From positions 62,001-126,000 of the forward strand of contig NZ_FTMJ01000003.1 in the NCBI RefSeq assembly GCF_900156095.1: a stretch of DNA of 64,000 bases, read 5' to 3'. The position numbers were made by a program, and so were the translations under genes. The DNA comes from Aeromonas sp. RU39B. Its GTDB lineage: Bacteria > Pseudomonadota > Gammaproteobacteria > Enterobacterales > Aeromonadaceae. The notes beneath the pieces are model-generated. The model saw nothing but the letters and a program-made list of their open reading frames with translations. It searched no databases and was not told the origin of the DNA. How positions within the stretch are numbered: the stretch's first letter is position 1; each line of letters starts with the position of its first letter. Shown piece after piece: positions 26,109-39,036 of this stretch.

Positions 26109-26154
26109 TTGGTGTGCTGCAAGTAGTGTGCGGCAAGGCGAAGAGTACTGCGTA

Positions 26155-26547
26155 TCAGGCAGTGGTCTCTGTCAGCTCCGCTTGGGTTGCCTGCTCGGGC
26201 TGCAACTGACATTCGAGCTCGGTCAATTGCTGCTGCAGACGGGTCAGAAACTGGGCCAGTGTGCGCTCAAGCTCCTCTTGATGCTTCTTCGGCACCGCCT
26301 TTTTGCTCCAGGCAGCATCAGCATCATAAAAACCGAAGTGGCACTGGTAGGTGAAGCTGCGATCTTGTTGCCTGAGCGTCAGCCACCACCCCCAGAACTC
26401 CCGTTTATCAGGAGCAGGTTTGGCATTGGCGCATACGGACAGACAATCAAAGTGATACTCCCCTTCCTTGCATTGCTCCTCGCGCAGGTAAGGGCCGATG
26501 GCCAGAAACTTGCGTAACAGACGTTTGTAAGAGACTCTTTCGGGCAT
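26155..26547 (-). CDS. crl: Sigma-S holoenzyme assembly factor Crl
   Basis: Crl binds sigma-S (RpoS) and promotes its union with core RNA polymerase in stationary phase. The 130-residue protein matches E. coli Crl across its core: [24 protein letters not shown] and the invariant [10 protein letters not shown]. The C-terminal tail is acidic and Gln-rich. ATG at 26547 is preferred because AGGAT lies 8 bases upstream; another ATG 9 bases earlier falls on that ribosome site. Its place between frsA and proBA repeats the E. coli order, without phoE. Confidence 0.95.
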   Translation of the reverse strand: MPERVSYKRLLRKFLAIGPYLREEQCKEGEYHFDCLSVCANAKPAPDKREFWGWWLTLRQQDRSFTYQCHFGFYDADAAWSKKAVPKKHQEELERTLAQFLTRLQQQLTELECQLQPEQATQAELTETTA

Positions 26548-26585
26548 ATCTACCATCCTGTCGTTGCCTTGCCCTCACGGGCATT

Positions 26586-27857
26586 TCAGGTCAAGAGGTA
26601 CTGCTTCAACCAGTTGACAGTTTCCACCAAAGAACGTTCGTGGACCTCCCACAGCGGCTCCCGGTCATACACAATGGCCTTGCCATTGCGGCTGGCGGCT
26701 GCCAGCGCCCGGATATCCTGCTCCGGACAGATGAAGTCCTGTTTGTGTCCAATACTCAATATCGGCACGGAAGTGCGAGTCCCGAGCAATCCTTGAATCT
26801 TTAATGAAAAAACCCGGCATTTGGTGTGCAGGTGTTCCCAGTGAGCCGCGTCGGCACCGAGTCGGTTGGCCAGACTGTCGCGCATCATGCGTGGGCATTT
26901 GGCAAACAGCTCCGGCTGGGTAAAGACCTGATTCACACCGGCGCCAATACAGACGGCGGCACGCAGCTTAAAGGGTTCCACAAACGCCAGCCGGGCTGCG
27001 ATATTGCCGGCCATACGAGCGCCCAGCATGGCGATACGCTGGTGATCGACCCAAGGTACCTCCCCCAGATATTGCAACACCGCCTGATGCAAGCGGCTGG
27101 TGTCCTGCACCAGCGGCCAGTTTTCGGCATAACCGATGCCCGGCATGTCGAGCGACAGCATGCCGATCCCGGCCGGCTCGAGAAACTTCAGATAGAAGCG
27201 CATAAAGTCTATCTGCAACGAGTCAATCCCGCCGCTCACCATCACCAAAGGAACCGGGCGGTCGGTAGTCGGCAGGTGCAGATAACCCTGAATGTGTTTG
27301 CCGTGATATGGCACCTGCAGCTCTTTAAGCGGCACGTTGAACAGACGACCAGCCTCACGATAGGCCTGATTGCCAAGGATTTGGGCCTGATCGGCCAACT
27401 CATCGTTTTTAAGGTGGGGGTAACTGGCTATGGAGTAGTAACGCACCGCTTTTTGCAGCTGCATCAGGGCCTGCTCGCGATCCCCTGCGGCCACAGCGTC
27501 ACGCCCCTGTTTAAGATAGCGGCCAGCCAATTGGCTCCACTCATAGATCCAGTTGCCGGGAATAAATCCTTTGATGGTATCGAGATACTGCTCGTGGGTG
27601 CGCGGCCCTTCGGCCACGGCGATGCGCGACAACACCTCTTCCACCTCAACCGGGTCGGCGCCCTGAAACGCCCATGATGGGCGGCGCAGCAGACGATACC
27701 AGCTGCGATAAAACGAGCCGTCAATAAAAGGCTTCTCCTGCACCGGCTCGTCGTCCGGCTCCGGAGGGCTGCTGTTGGAGATCTCAGAGGTTTCCTTCAC
27801 CTTGCTGACCCGGCTAAACAGTCGCTCGGTCAGATTGCTCTCATCATTGCCTACCAC
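26586..27857 (-). CDS. frsA: FrsA, alpha/beta-hydrolase-fold fermentation-respiration switch protein
   Basis: A 423-residue FrsA-family protein. The N-terminal cap is helical; the C-terminal part is an alpha/beta-hydrolase fold with GYLHLPTTDRPVPLVMVSGGID and DMPGIGYAENW. At the nucleophile elbow, where esterases have GxSxG, it reads MLGARMAGN, so there is no Ser; E. coli FrsA also lacks it (GFRFGAN). FrsA was described as an IIA-Glc partner that shifts metabolism to fermentation, and its enzymatic activity has been disputed. The start is a GTG at 27857 with TGAGG upstream. It is transcribed toward crl. Confidence 0.92.
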   Translation of the reverse strand: MVGNDESNLTERLFSRVSKVKETSEISNSSPPEPDDEPVQEKPFIDGSFYRSWYRLLRRPSWAFQGADPVEVEEVLSRIAVAEGPRTHEQYLDTIKGFIPGNWIYEWSQLAGRYLKQGRDAVAAGDREQALMQLQKAVRYYSIASYPHLKNDELADQAQILGNQAYREAGRLFNVPLKELQVPYHGKHIQGYLHLPTTDRPVPLVMVSGGIDSLQIDFMRFYLKFLEPAGIGMLSLDMPGIGYAENWPLVQDTSRLHQAVLQYLGEVPWVDHQRIAMLGARMAGNIAARLAFVEPFKLRAAVCIGAGVNQVFTQPELFAKCPRMMRDSLANRLGADAAHWEHLHTKCRVFSLKIQGLLGTRTSVPILSIGHKQDFICPEQDIRALAAASRNGKAIVYDREPLWEVHERSLVETVNWLKQYLLT

Positions 27858-27954
27858 AACGGCCTCATTGCTAGTCGGTTGCTTCGTCTGCAGATCATAG
27901 TAAGCGTTGAGGGGCGCAAAGACACCCCTTCACAGTTCTGATTGAGGCTTTTTT

Positions 27955-27993
27955 AACAAAAAGAAAAGCCCCGGCATCACTGCCGGGGCTTTT
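27955..27993 (-). terminator. Strong terminator of eno
   Basis: AAAAGCCCCGGCA and TGCCGGGGCTTTT form a perfect 13-bp stem with loop TCAC. On the minus strand the tail runs TTTTCTTTTTG. It lies 23 bases after the eno stop. Confidence 0.92.
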
Positions 27994-28016
27994 AATCCTA
28001 ACGCTTGGAAAAGCGA

Positions 28017-29396
<1,380 letters not shown>

Positions 29397-29402
29397 CCCG
29401 TT

Positions 29403-31070
<1,668 letters not shown>

Positions 31071-31142
31071 TTAGGGTGCTTCGGGGAGATGAAGCAGGAC
31101 GGGGACACAGTATAACAAACCCCCCACTCCCAAACAACGCGC

Positions 31143-31172
31143 AAAAATCTAACAGCCTGCGAGGCAGGCTGT
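31143..31172 (-). terminator. Terminator of mazG
   Basis: ACAGCCTGC and GCAGGCTGT form a perfect 9-bp stem with a CTC loop, followed on the minus strand by TAGATTTTT. It lies 11 bases after the mazG stop. Confidence 0.85.
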
Positions 31173-31183
31173 CTTGCGCCAAA

Positions 31184-31981
31184 TCAACTTTCGTAATTTT
31201 CTTTCACATGGTTCCAGGCTGCATCGAGCTTTTCCAGGCTACAGTCGCTCACAGCAAGCCCTTCAGCGGCGATCAGCGACTCAACCTGACGGAAACGACG
31301 CTCGAATTTTGCATTGGCACCACGCAGCACTTTTTCCGGTTCATGCCCCAGATGTCGGACCAGATTGACGGTGGCAAACAGCAGATCGCCGAGCTCATCG
31401 GCCACCCGCTCCGGGTTCACGTCGGCCATCAGCGCCTCTTCCATCACCTCGTCGATCTCTTCGTGCACCTTGTCCACCACCGGGCCCAGCGTCTTCCAGT
31501 CAAAACCGACACTGGCGCAGCGCTTTTGGATCTTGGCGGCACGGGTCAACGCGGGCAGCGCCAGCGGAATGTCGTCCAGCACGCTGGTCTGGTCACGCTC
31601 GGCCCGCTCGCGGGATTTGGTCGCTTCCCAATTGGCCTTGACCGCCTGCTCGTCACTCAAATCGGCATCACCAAACACATGGGGATGACGGCGGATCAAC
31701 TTATCGCTGACGGTATCGATGATGTCGGCAAAATCAAACAGGCCGCGCTCTTTGGCCATCTGGGCATAGAAGACCACCTGGAACAGCAGATCGCCGAGCT
31801 CGCCCTTGAGCCCCTGCCAATCCTGCTCCTCAATGGCGGCCACCACCTCGTAGGTCTCTTCCAGCGTGTAGGGAACGATGCTGGCGAAATCCTGCTTGAG
31901 ATCCCAGGGGCAACCCTGCTCGGGGTGGCGCAGCTTGGCCATGATGGCAAGCAGATCGGCAAGTTGGTACGGCTGGTTCAT
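31184..31981 (-). CDS. mazG: Nucleoside triphosphate pyrophosphohydrolase MazG
   Basis: MazG hydrolyses NTPs and dNTPs to monophosphates and lowers ppGpp levels in E. coli. The 265-residue protein has two MazG domains in tandem. The N-terminal one begins LRHPEQGCPWDLKQ and has EETYEVVAAIE and GELGDLLFQVVFYA; the C-terminal one has VHEEIDEVMEEAL and ELGDLLFATVNLVRHLG with the metal-binding EExxE/ExxD pattern. ATG at 31981 is preferred (GAGGA 4 bases upstream, family start). It directly follows relA, as in other gammaproteobacteria. Confidence 0.94.
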   Translation of the reverse strand: MNQPYQLADLLAIMAKLRHPEQGCPWDLKQDFASIVPYTLEETYEVVAAIEEQDWQGLKGELGDLLFQVVFYAQMAKERGLFDFADIIDTVSDKLIRRHPHVFGDADLSDEQAVKANWEATKSRERAERDQTSVLDDIPLALPALTRAAKIQKRCASVGFDWKTLGPVVDKVHEEIDEVMEEALMADVNPERVADELGDLLFATVNLVRHLGHEPEKVLRGANAKFERRFRQVESLIAAEGLAVSDCSLEKLDAAWNHVKENYES

Positions 31982-32040
31982 GGTGTCCTCGGTCTGAACA
32001 GGGCCCAAAAGGGTGACCGGCCTGCTGGCCGGTCACTGGA

Positions 32041-34248
32041 TTACAAGCGTTTGACGTTGATGATGTCCGGCAACTGGCTCAGTTTCGACAGCGCCCGGTT
32101 GAAGGTATCGATGTTGTAGATCTCAAGCTCCATATCGATCTGCGCGGTCTGCAGCTTGACGTTGGAGCGCGAGCGCACACCCATTACGTTGATCTTTTCG
32201 TTGGCGAGCACGGTGGTGATGTCACGCAGCAAACCCGAGCGATCATTAGACTCGATGCGAATCGTCAGTCCGTAACCCCCCGAGTAGTTTTCACCCCAGA
32301 TGGCATCGATCACCCGCTCCGGATTACGCCGCGACAGCTCCTTGACCTGCTCGCAATCCTCGCGGTGCACCGATACGCCCCGTCCCTGAGTGATAAAGCC
32401 GACGATGCTGTCGCCGGGGATCGGCTGGCAGCAGCGGGCGATGTGGGTCATCAGGTTACCGACCCCTTCCACCACGATGTGATCTTTGGCCTTGGGACGC
32501 GACGGCGCGTTGGCTTTTTGCTCGAGTTTTTCGAGCACGCGGCGGTCCTCTTCCTCGGCCGTCGGCTTGTTGTAGCGGGTCTCAAGGTAGTTGAGCAGCT
32601 GGTTGATGCGCACATCGCCACTGCCAATCCCGGCCAGCAGATCGTCGAGCTCTTCGGCGTTGAAGCGCTCGAGCGCCACCTTGTCTACCTTGGAAAGCGT
32701 CAGGTTGTGGCGATCCAGCTCCTTGTCGAGCAGCTCACGGCCGGCGGCAATATTCTTGTCCCGATCCAGCTTTCTAAACCAGGTGGCGACCTTGGCACGA
32801 GCCCGACTAGAGCGCAGGAAGCCCGAGTTGGGGTTCATCCAGTCGCGGCTCGGGTTGGGCTCTTTCTGGGTAATCACCTCCACCTGATCGCCGGTCTGCA
32901 GGGTGTAGGTGAACGGGACAATCCGCCCTTCTATCTTGGCACCGATGCAGCGGTGGCCAATCATGCTGTGGATGTGATAAGCAAAATCGAGCGGCGTGGC
33001 GCCGGACGGCAGATCGATGACATCGCCCTTGGGGGTAAAGACATAAACTCTGTCCTCGAACACCTGGCTGCGCAGATCTTCAAGCAAGGAGCCGCTCTCG
33101 GACATGTCTTCCTGCCAAGCCAGCAGTTTACGCAGCCAGTCGATCTTGTCCTCGAAGTTACCGCCCTTGGCTGTGGCAGTACCTTCTTTGTAACGCCAGT
33201 GAGCCGCGACACCGAGCTCGGCATCCTGATGCATCTGCTCGGTGCGGATCTGAATCTCGACCGTCTTGCCTTCGGGCCCAACCACCACGGTGTGGATCGA
33301 CTGATAGCCGTTGGGTTTGGGGTTGGCAACATAGTCATCAAACTCGCGCGGAATATGGTGAAAATGAGTGTGCACCACCCCGAGCGCGGCGTAGCAATCC
33401 TGCAACCGGTGGGTGACAACCCGCACCGCACGCACATCAAACAGCTCGGTAAACTCGAGGTGTTTTTTCTGCATTTTGCGCCAGATGCTGTAGATGTGTT
33501 TCGGTCGGCCATACACTTCGGCCTCGATACCGGACTCCTGCAGATAGTGCTTGAGGGAGCCGACGAAATCGCGGATATAGCGTTCGCGATCGAGTCTTTT
33601 CTCATCCAGCTGCTTGGCGATCTGCTTATAGGTGTCCGGATGCAGGTAACGGAAGGCGAGATCTTCAAGCTCCCACTTGAGCTGACCAATCCCGAGACGG
33701 TTGGCCAGCGGCGCATAGATGTTGGAGATCTCCTGTGCCATCAGCACCCGGGTCTCTTCGCTGGCCTTCTTGGCCTCGCGCAATGAGGCGATCCGCTCGG
33801 CCAGCTTGATCACCACAGCACGCACATCTTCGACCATGGCCAGCAGCATGCGGCGCACGTTGTCGACCTGCTCCGGGGAGGTTTCGGTGCGTTGGGCGGT
33901 CTGCAGGGAGCGGATGGCTTCCATCTCGAGCACCCCTTCCACCAGCTTGGCCGTCTTGTTGCCAAAATCCTCGGCCAGCTTGTCGCGCCCGATATAACCT
34001 TCTTCGACAAAGGGATAGAGAATGGCGGACTTGAGGGTGGCAATGTCCATGCTCAGCATCATCAGGATGCCGACCATCTCCACGCCACGCACCAGCAAGC
34101 GGCTGGTGACCTCCTCATCGGCCAACCCCAGACAGTACTGATACAGGGTTCGTAACTGCTCTCGCTCGGCACCGCCCAGTGTCAGCGAAGAGAGCCACTC
34201 CTCGAGAGTAAAATTCTCTTTGAGGTGTATGTCACGAACCGAAACCAT
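32041..34248 (-). CDS. relA: (p)ppGpp synthetase RelA
   Basis: RelA makes pppGpp on ribosomes stalled with uncharged tRNA. The 735-residue protein has a degenerate HD hydrolase domain (ILYPFVEEGYI replaces HDxxED), an active synthetase domain (YGRPKHIYSIWRKM, VRAVRVVTHRLQDCYAALG, and EFDDYVANPKPNGYQSIHT with the EXDD motif of monofunctional synthetases), then TGS (VFTPKGDVIDLPSGATPLDFAY) and a C-terminal ACT domain. ATG at 34248 is chosen since AGGA lies 8 bases before it; the open frame extends 18 codons further. It sits between rlmD and mazG as in E. coli relatives. Confidence 0.95.
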   Translation of the reverse strand: MVSVRDIHLKENFTLEEWLSSLTLGGAEREQLRTLYQYCLGLADEEVTSRLLVRGVEMVGILMMLSMDIATLKSAILYPFVEEGYIGRDKLAEDFGNKTAKLVEGVLEMEAIRSLQTAQRTETSPEQVDNVRRMLLAMVEDVRAVVIKLAERIASLREAKKASEETRVLMAQEISNIYAPLANRLGIGQLKWELEDLAFRYLHPDTYKQIAKQLDEKRLDRERYIRDFVGSLKHYLQESGIEAEVYGRPKHIYSIWRKMQKKHLEFTELFDVRAVRVVTHRLQDCYAALGVVHTHFHHIPREFDDYVANPKPNGYQSIHTVVVGPEGKTVEIQIRTEQMHQDAELGVAAHWRYKEGTATAKGGNFEDKIDWLRKLLAWQEDMSESGSLLEDLRSQVFEDRVYVFTPKGDVIDLPSGATPLDFAYHIHSMIGHRCIGAKIEGRIVPFTYTLQTGDQVEVITQKEPNPSRDWMNPNSGFLRSSRARAKVATWFRKLDRDKNIAAGRELLDKELDRHNLTLSKVDKVALERFNAEELDDLLAGIGSGDVRINQLLNYLETRYNKPTAEEEDRRVLEKLEQKANAPSRPKAKDHIVVEGVGNLMTHIARCCQPIPGDSIVGFITQGRGVSVHREDCEQVKELSRRNPERVIDAIWGENYSGGYGLTIRIESNDRSGLLRDITTVLANEKINVMGVRSRSNVKLQTAQIDMELEIYNIDTFNRALSKLSQLPDIINVKRL

Positions 34249-34366
34249 CTTGTCCATCCTTTGTTCAGGGGCAAACTGCCCCGGGTATAAATGACTCCCC
34301 ATCAGTGGGGATGGGCACCCGCTCTTTCAAGGCTTGCCAGTGGGCATGAGCAGATGCCGGACCAGT

Positions 34367-35704
34367 CTACTCCTTCTCGAACAGGGCAATCGACTCCAGA
34401 TGTCCCGTGTGCGGGAACATATCGAGCATGCCCAGTCGGCGCAGGCGGTAGCCGGCATTGACCAGCACCTTGCTGTCGCGCGCCAGTGTCACCGGATTAC
34501 ATGACACATAGACCACGCGGCGGGGTGCAAGTTTCACAATATGTGGCATGACCTCCAGTGCGCCAGGGCGCGCCGGGTCGAGCAGCACCCGATCAAATCC
34601 TTCACGGGCCCAGGGGAGGTCTGTGATATCGGCCGCCAGATCCGCCTTGTAAACACGGACATTGCCGATACCGTTTTGTTCGGCGTTGTGCTGGGCACGC
34701 CGCACCATGCTCATTTCCCCTTCCACCCCCACCACTTCGCGGGCCTTGGCGGCAAGCGGCAGGGTAAAATTGCCCACACCGCAGAAGAGATCGAGCACCT
34801 TCTCACCCGGTTGCACATCAAGCCACGCCAGCGCCCGCTCAACCATCGCCTGGTTCACCGAGCGGTTGACCTGGATGAAGTCGCCAGGGGCAAACGAGAG
34901 CGACAACTCACCGAGACGATAAACCGGTGTGCGGGTCTGCCGCAGCGGCTCGCACGGTACACTTCCCTCTCCAGCATCACCACTTTGCAAATAGAGATCC
35001 AGCTTGTGTGCGTCAGCAAAATCCATCAGCTGTTGACGATCATGCTCGTTGGGGCGACCGGTGTGACGCAGCAGCATCAACACGCCCTGGTCATCGGCAA
35101 TCAACTCCACATGACCAATATCACGGGGGTGCTTGAGACGCTCGAGTTGCGCACGCAGCGGCGCAATCAACGTGGACAGGGCTGACTCGAGCACCGGGCA
35201 GGCATGCACCTCAACCAGCTCACTCGATTGACGCCGGCGAAAACCGAGCTGAACGCGCCGGCTCCCCTTGTCATATTTGACCGCCAGCCGGCAAACCCGG
35301 CGGTAACCTTGTTCGGCGCCAGTCAATACCGGCTCGAGCGGCGGGACGGTCACGCCACCCAACCGCGCAAAAAGAGTGCGCAGCCCTTGCTGCTTTGCCT
35401 CATGCTGGTGCGCCAGCGTCATGTGCTGGGTGCTGCAGCCGCCACACTCACGATAGTGCGGACAGAAGGGTTCAATACGCTCGGGGGCGGCCTGCACAAT
35501 CTTCTGCAACTGGCCGTGGGCGTACTGTTTTTTCTGCTCGGTCAGGCGGACTTTGACCCGCTCGCCGGGCAGCGCCCCTTCGATAAAGATGGCCTTACCC
35601 TCGTGACGACCGATACCCACACAGTGGTGGTCGAGCGTATCCACATTGCATTCAATGTGTTGGGGCTGTTGAGACGATTTCTTGGGGGTGAAAAACTGGG
35701 CCAT
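34367..35704 (-). CDS. rlmD: 23S rRNA (uracil-1939-C5)-methyltransferase RlmD
   Basis: RlmD (RumA) methylates U1939 of 23S rRNA with SAM. The 445-residue enzyme has an N-terminal TRAM domain (VGIGRHEGKAIFIEGALPGERV), a 4Fe-4S cysteine cluster (CPHYRECGGCSTQH with a later Cys near VHACPV), and a Rossmann domain with DLFCGVGNFTLPLA. The catalytic Cys lies in YVSCNPVTLARD, after LDPARPG. It neighbours relA on one side and diverges from barA on the other, a conserved arrangement. Confidence 0.95.
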   Translation of the reverse strand: MAQFFTPKKSSQQPQHIECNVDTLDHHCVGIGRHEGKAIFIEGALPGERVKVRLTEQKKQYAHGQLQKIVQAAPERIEPFCPHYRECGGCSTQHMTLAHQHEAKQQGLRTLFARLGGVTVPPLEPVLTGAEQGYRRVCRLAVKYDKGSRRVQLGFRRRQSSELVEVHACPVLESALSTLIAPLRAQLERLKHPRDIGHVELIADDQGVLMLLRHTGRPNEHDRQQLMDFADAHKLDLYLQSGDAGEGSVPCEPLRQTRTPVYRLGELSLSFAPGDFIQVNRSVNQAMVERALAWLDVQPGEKVLDLFCGVGNFTLPLAAKAREVVGVEGEMSMVRRAQHNAEQNGIGNVRVYKADLAADITDLPWAREGFDRVLLDPARPGALEVMPHIVKLAPRRVVYVSCNPVTLARDSKVLVNAGYRLRRLGMLDMFPHTGHLESIALFEKE

Positions 35705-35780
35705 AAAACTTGGTGCCTATAGGTGGCTATGTCATCATGTGGGTACCTGCAGCCGGGCATTGTCCCACAACTGATACAGT

Positions 35781-38483
35781 ATGACCAAATACGGCCTCAG
35801 AGCGCGCGTGCTGGCGTTTACCATTTTGCCGACCTTGCTTATCGGCGGCATGATGGCGGGTTATTTCTCCTTCCACCGCTACCAGCAGCTGGAAAACAAC
35901 CTCATCAACCAGGGCATCAACATCATCGAGCCACTCGCCATTGCCAGCGAGTATGGCATGACCCAGCACAGCCGTGAGTCGCTCAAGCGCCTAATTGGGC
36001 TGACGCACCGTAAAAATTCGCCCCTGATAAAATCCATCGCGGTGTTCACTCAGGACAACGTCCTGTTTGTCACCTCCAACTATCACCGCGACTTTGCACT
36101 GCTGAGCCTGCCAAGGGGCAGCCCCATCCCGACCCTGACCAGCGTCGAGATGCACGGTGATGACATCATACTGCGCACCCCGATCCAGGCGGAGACCAGC
36201 TTTGATGGCTTCCCGCTACCAAGTGACAGCGAGCCACCGGTGATTGGCTACATCGCCATGCAGATCACCACCGACAGCGCGCTGGTGCTGCAATATCGCG
36301 ATACCTTCTTTGCCGTGCTGATGCTGATCCTCGGCATCGGCATCAGTGTGCTGTTTGGCTTTCGATTGGTAAAAAGCGTCACCCAGCCCATCACCGAGAT
36401 GGTGCAGGCGGTGCACCGGATCCGGGAAGGACGGCTCGATACCCGGGTCAACCGGCCATTGACCGGCGAGTTGGAGATGCTGAAAAACGGCATCAACGCT
36501 ATGGCCAAGGCACTCTCGGAATATCACGAAGAGATGCAGCAGAGCGTGGATCAGGCCACCTCAGACCTGCGTGAAACGTTAGAGCAGATCGAGATCCAGA
36601 ACGTCGAGCTCGACATGGCCAAGAAGCGCGCCCAGGAAGCGGCGCGGGTCAAATCCGAGTTCTTGGCCAACATGTCCCACGAACTGCGCACCCCGCTCAA
36701 CGGCGTGATTGGCTTTACCCGGCAGTTGCTCAAGACCAGCCTGACACCGAATCAGGCCGACTACATGCTCACCATCGAGAAGTCGGCGCGCAACCTGCTT
36801 GGCATCATCAACGACATCCTCGATTTTTCGAAACTCGAAGCCGGCAAGCTGCAGCTGGAGCACATCGCCTTCAGCCTGCGCGATACCCTGTCAGATGTGA
36901 TGCAACTGCTTGGCCCCAGCGCACACGACAAGGGACTTGAGCTCTCACTTCGTATCGAGCGTGACGTACCCGATCAACTGATTGGCGACCCGTTGCGGCT
37001 GCAGCAGGTGCTCACCAACCTGTGCGGCAATGCCATCAAATTTACCGAGCTGGGCAACGTGGATGTGCGCATCGAGCGCCAGGCCTCCCTGTCCGGTGGC
37101 AAGGTGCGGCTCAATGTGCATGTGCGTGATACCGGCATCGGTATCTCCACCGAGCAGCAGCGCCAGCTGTTCCAGGCCTTCAATCAGGCGGACTCGTCCA
37201 TCTCGCGCCGCTATGGTGGCACCGGGCTCGGGCTGGTCATCACCCAGAAGCTGGTGCAGCAGATGGGTGGGCAGATCCAGATCGCCTCGCAGCTTGAACA
37301 CGGCTCAACCTTCTCGTTCAGCCTCGAAATTGAAGTGGCGCCGCTACCCATCGACCATCACGCCACCCGCTCTCCGCTGGCCGGGCAACGGGTCTGGCTG
37401 CTCGAGCCGGATAACTTCAGCCGTGAGGCCTTGTTAGCCCAGCTTGAAGAGTGGGAGATGCAGCCGGTGGAGCTGCAGCCCGATAGCGTCTTGCCACCGC
37501 AAGAGCCACTGATCATCGGCAGCGGCGCCCAGATGCCGGCCGACGAGGTCGTGCCCTGGCTCGACAGCTATGGCAACAGCAACCCTATCATCGTGCTGCT
37601 CGGCAGCCACGATCAGGCTCAGCACGAACAGATGCTGCGCCACGGAGCCCAACACTGTCTGGCCAAGCCGGCGCATCATCGCAAACTGCAGCACGCCCTG
37701 CTCACCCGCGAGGCCGAGCCGCAGCCCCAGCTGCAGCTGCAGCCGCCGGTAGCACGTCACAATATCCGGGTGCTGGCCGTGGATGACAATCCGGCCAACC
37801 TCAAGCTGATTGCGGCCATGCTCGAAGAGCGAGTCAGCGAAGTCGTGATCTGCCAGAACGGCAAAGAGGCGGTCAAGCTGGCCCAAAGCCACACCTTTGA
37901 CATCATCTTTATGGATATCCAGATGCCAATCATGGATGGTATCAGCGCCACTCAGGCGATTCGTCGCCAGTCGTGCAACCTGGATACGCCGATCGTTGCC
38001 GTTACCGCCCACGCCATCGCCGGCGAACGGGAACGGCTGATGCGTCAGGGGATGGACGACTATCTGGCCAAACCCATCGACGAAGCGGTGCTCGAGCAAC
38101 TGGTGACCACCTTTGCCGGTCAGCGCCACCAACGCACTCAGAGCCAGATCATCGACTGGTCGCTGGCACTGCGCCAGGCAGCCAACAAGGAGCCACTGGC
38201 CCGTGAGATGCTGACCATGCTGCTCACCAGTTTTGATGAGACCCAGCCTATCATCGAGCAGGCGCTTTCGGGCGACGCCGACCCGCAAGAGCTGCTGGCC
38301 AAGCTGCACCGCTTGCATGGTGGTAGTGCCTACTGCGGTGTGCCAACCCTGCAGCGACTGCTGGCCCAGCTGGAGCAAGCCTTGCGCGATGAGACCTCCC
38401 CCGAGGAGCTGGAGCCCGAGCTGTTGGAGTTACAAGACGCCATGGAGCAGGTGCGCAGCGAAGCGCCCCGCTATCTTGCTTGA
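35781..38483 (+). CDS. barA: Hybrid sensor histidine kinase BarA
   Basis: BarA phosphorylates the response regulator UvrY (GacA family) and so controls Csr small RNAs and carbon metabolism. The 900-residue protein has TM1 at about 10-30, a periplasmic sensor loop to about 170, TM2 at about 172-195, a HAMP domain, a coiled coil, a HisKA domain with His300 in SHELRTPLNG, and an ATPase domain (DTGIGIS, GGTGLGLVI). A degenerate receiver-like stretch follows, then a true receiver with Asp712 in FMDIQMP and an HPt domain with His846 in HRLHGGSA. It is the full tripartite phosphorelay. The ribosome site is weak. Confidence 0.95.
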   Translation: MTKYGLRARVLAFTILPTLLIGGMMAGYFSFHRYQQLENNLINQGINIIEPLAIASEYGMTQHSRESLKRLIGLTHRKNSPLIKSIAVFTQDNVLFVTSNYHRDFALLSLPRGSPIPTLTSVEMHGDDIILRTPIQAETSFDGFPLPSDSEPPVIGYIAMQITTDSALVLQYRDTFFAVLMLILGIGISVLFGFRLVKSVTQPITEMVQAVHRIREGRLDTRVNRPLTGELEMLKNGINAMAKALSEYHEEMQQSVDQATSDLRETLEQIEIQNVELDMAKKRAQEAARVKSEFLANMSHELRTPLNGVIGFTRQLLKTSLTPNQADYMLTIEKSARNLLGIINDILDFSKLEAGKLQLEHIAFSLRDTLSDVMQLLGPSAHDKGLELSLRIERDVPDQLIGDPLRLQQVLTNLCGNAIKFTELGNVDVRIERQASLSGGKVRLNVHVRDTGIGISTEQQRQLFQAFNQADSSISRRYGGTGLGLVITQKLVQQMGGQIQIASQLEHGSTFSFSLEIEVAPLPIDHHATRSPLAGQRVWLLEPDNFSREALLAQLEEWEMQPVELQPDSVLPPQEPLIIGSGAQMPADEVVPWLDSYGNSNPIIVLLGSHDQAQHEQMLRHGAQHCLAKPAHHRKLQHALLTREAEPQPQLQLQPPVARHNIRVLAVDDNPANLKLIAAMLEERVSEVVICQNGKEAVKLAQSHTFDIIFMDIQMPIMDGISATQAIRRQSCNLDTPIVAVTAHAIAGERERLMRQGMDDYLAKPIDEAVLEQLVTTFAGQRHQRTQSQIIDWSLALRQAANKEPLAREMLTMLLTSFDETQPIIEQALSGDADPQELLAKLHRLHGGSAYCGVPTLQRLLAQLEQALRDETSPEELEPELLELQDAMEQVRSEAPRYLA

Positions 38484-38553
38484 CCGATGGCCCGCTTTTT
38501 CGACGCGGGCCCCGACAGATGGTACAGTTGCGCCGTACCCATAGGAGCCGACC

Positions 38554-39033
38554 TTGACCAACAACGATATTTTGCGCCGCCTGCGCTACGCCCTTAGCAT
38601 CAGCAACGACCAGATGGTCGACATGTTTGCCAAAGGCAACCTGACCGTCTCCCACCTCCAGTTACACGGCTGGTTGATGAAAGAGGCCGACGAGGGTGAA
38701 GCGCAGGAGCCGGGCTTTGTCCCCTGCCCGGACGCAGCGCTGAGCCAGTTCCTTGATGGCTTCATCGCCGTGCGCCGTGGCGTGCGCGACGATGCGCCGC
38801 CTCAGGTGATCCCCAACCGGATAAACAACAACCTGATCCTGCGCAAGCTGCGCATCGGCCTTAACTTCAAGGAAGAGGAGATGCTCGCCACCCTTAAGCA
38901 GGCCGACTTCAACCTCTCCAAATCCGAGCTCAGCGCCCTGTTTCGCTCAAAGGATCACAAACACTATCAGGACTGCGGGGATCAGATCCTGCGCAACTTC
39001 CTGATCGGTCTCACCGCCAAGTATCGTGGCTGA
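38554..39033 (+). CDS. DUF1456 family protein (YehS-like)
   Basis: A 159-residue cytosolic protein with two internal repeats: one opens NNDILRRLRYALSISNDQM, the other NNNLILRKLRIGLNFKEEEM. This duplication defines DUF1456, of which E. coli YehS is a member. Each repeat looks like a helical, possibly nucleic-acid-binding, unit. The function is unknown. The start is a TTG with AGGAG 6 bases upstream, 70 bases after barA. The next gene, amiD, starts 3 bases after its stop, so the two are probably co-transcribed. Confidence 0.87.
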   Translation: MTNNDILRRLRYALSISNDQMVDMFAKGNLTVSHLQLHGWLMKEADEGEAQEPGFVPCPDAALSQFLDGFIAVRRGVRDDAPPQVIPNRINNNLILRKLRIGLNFKEEEMLATLKQADFNLSKSELSALFRSKDHKHYQDCGDQILRNFLIGLTAKYRG

Positions 39034-39036
39034 CCG

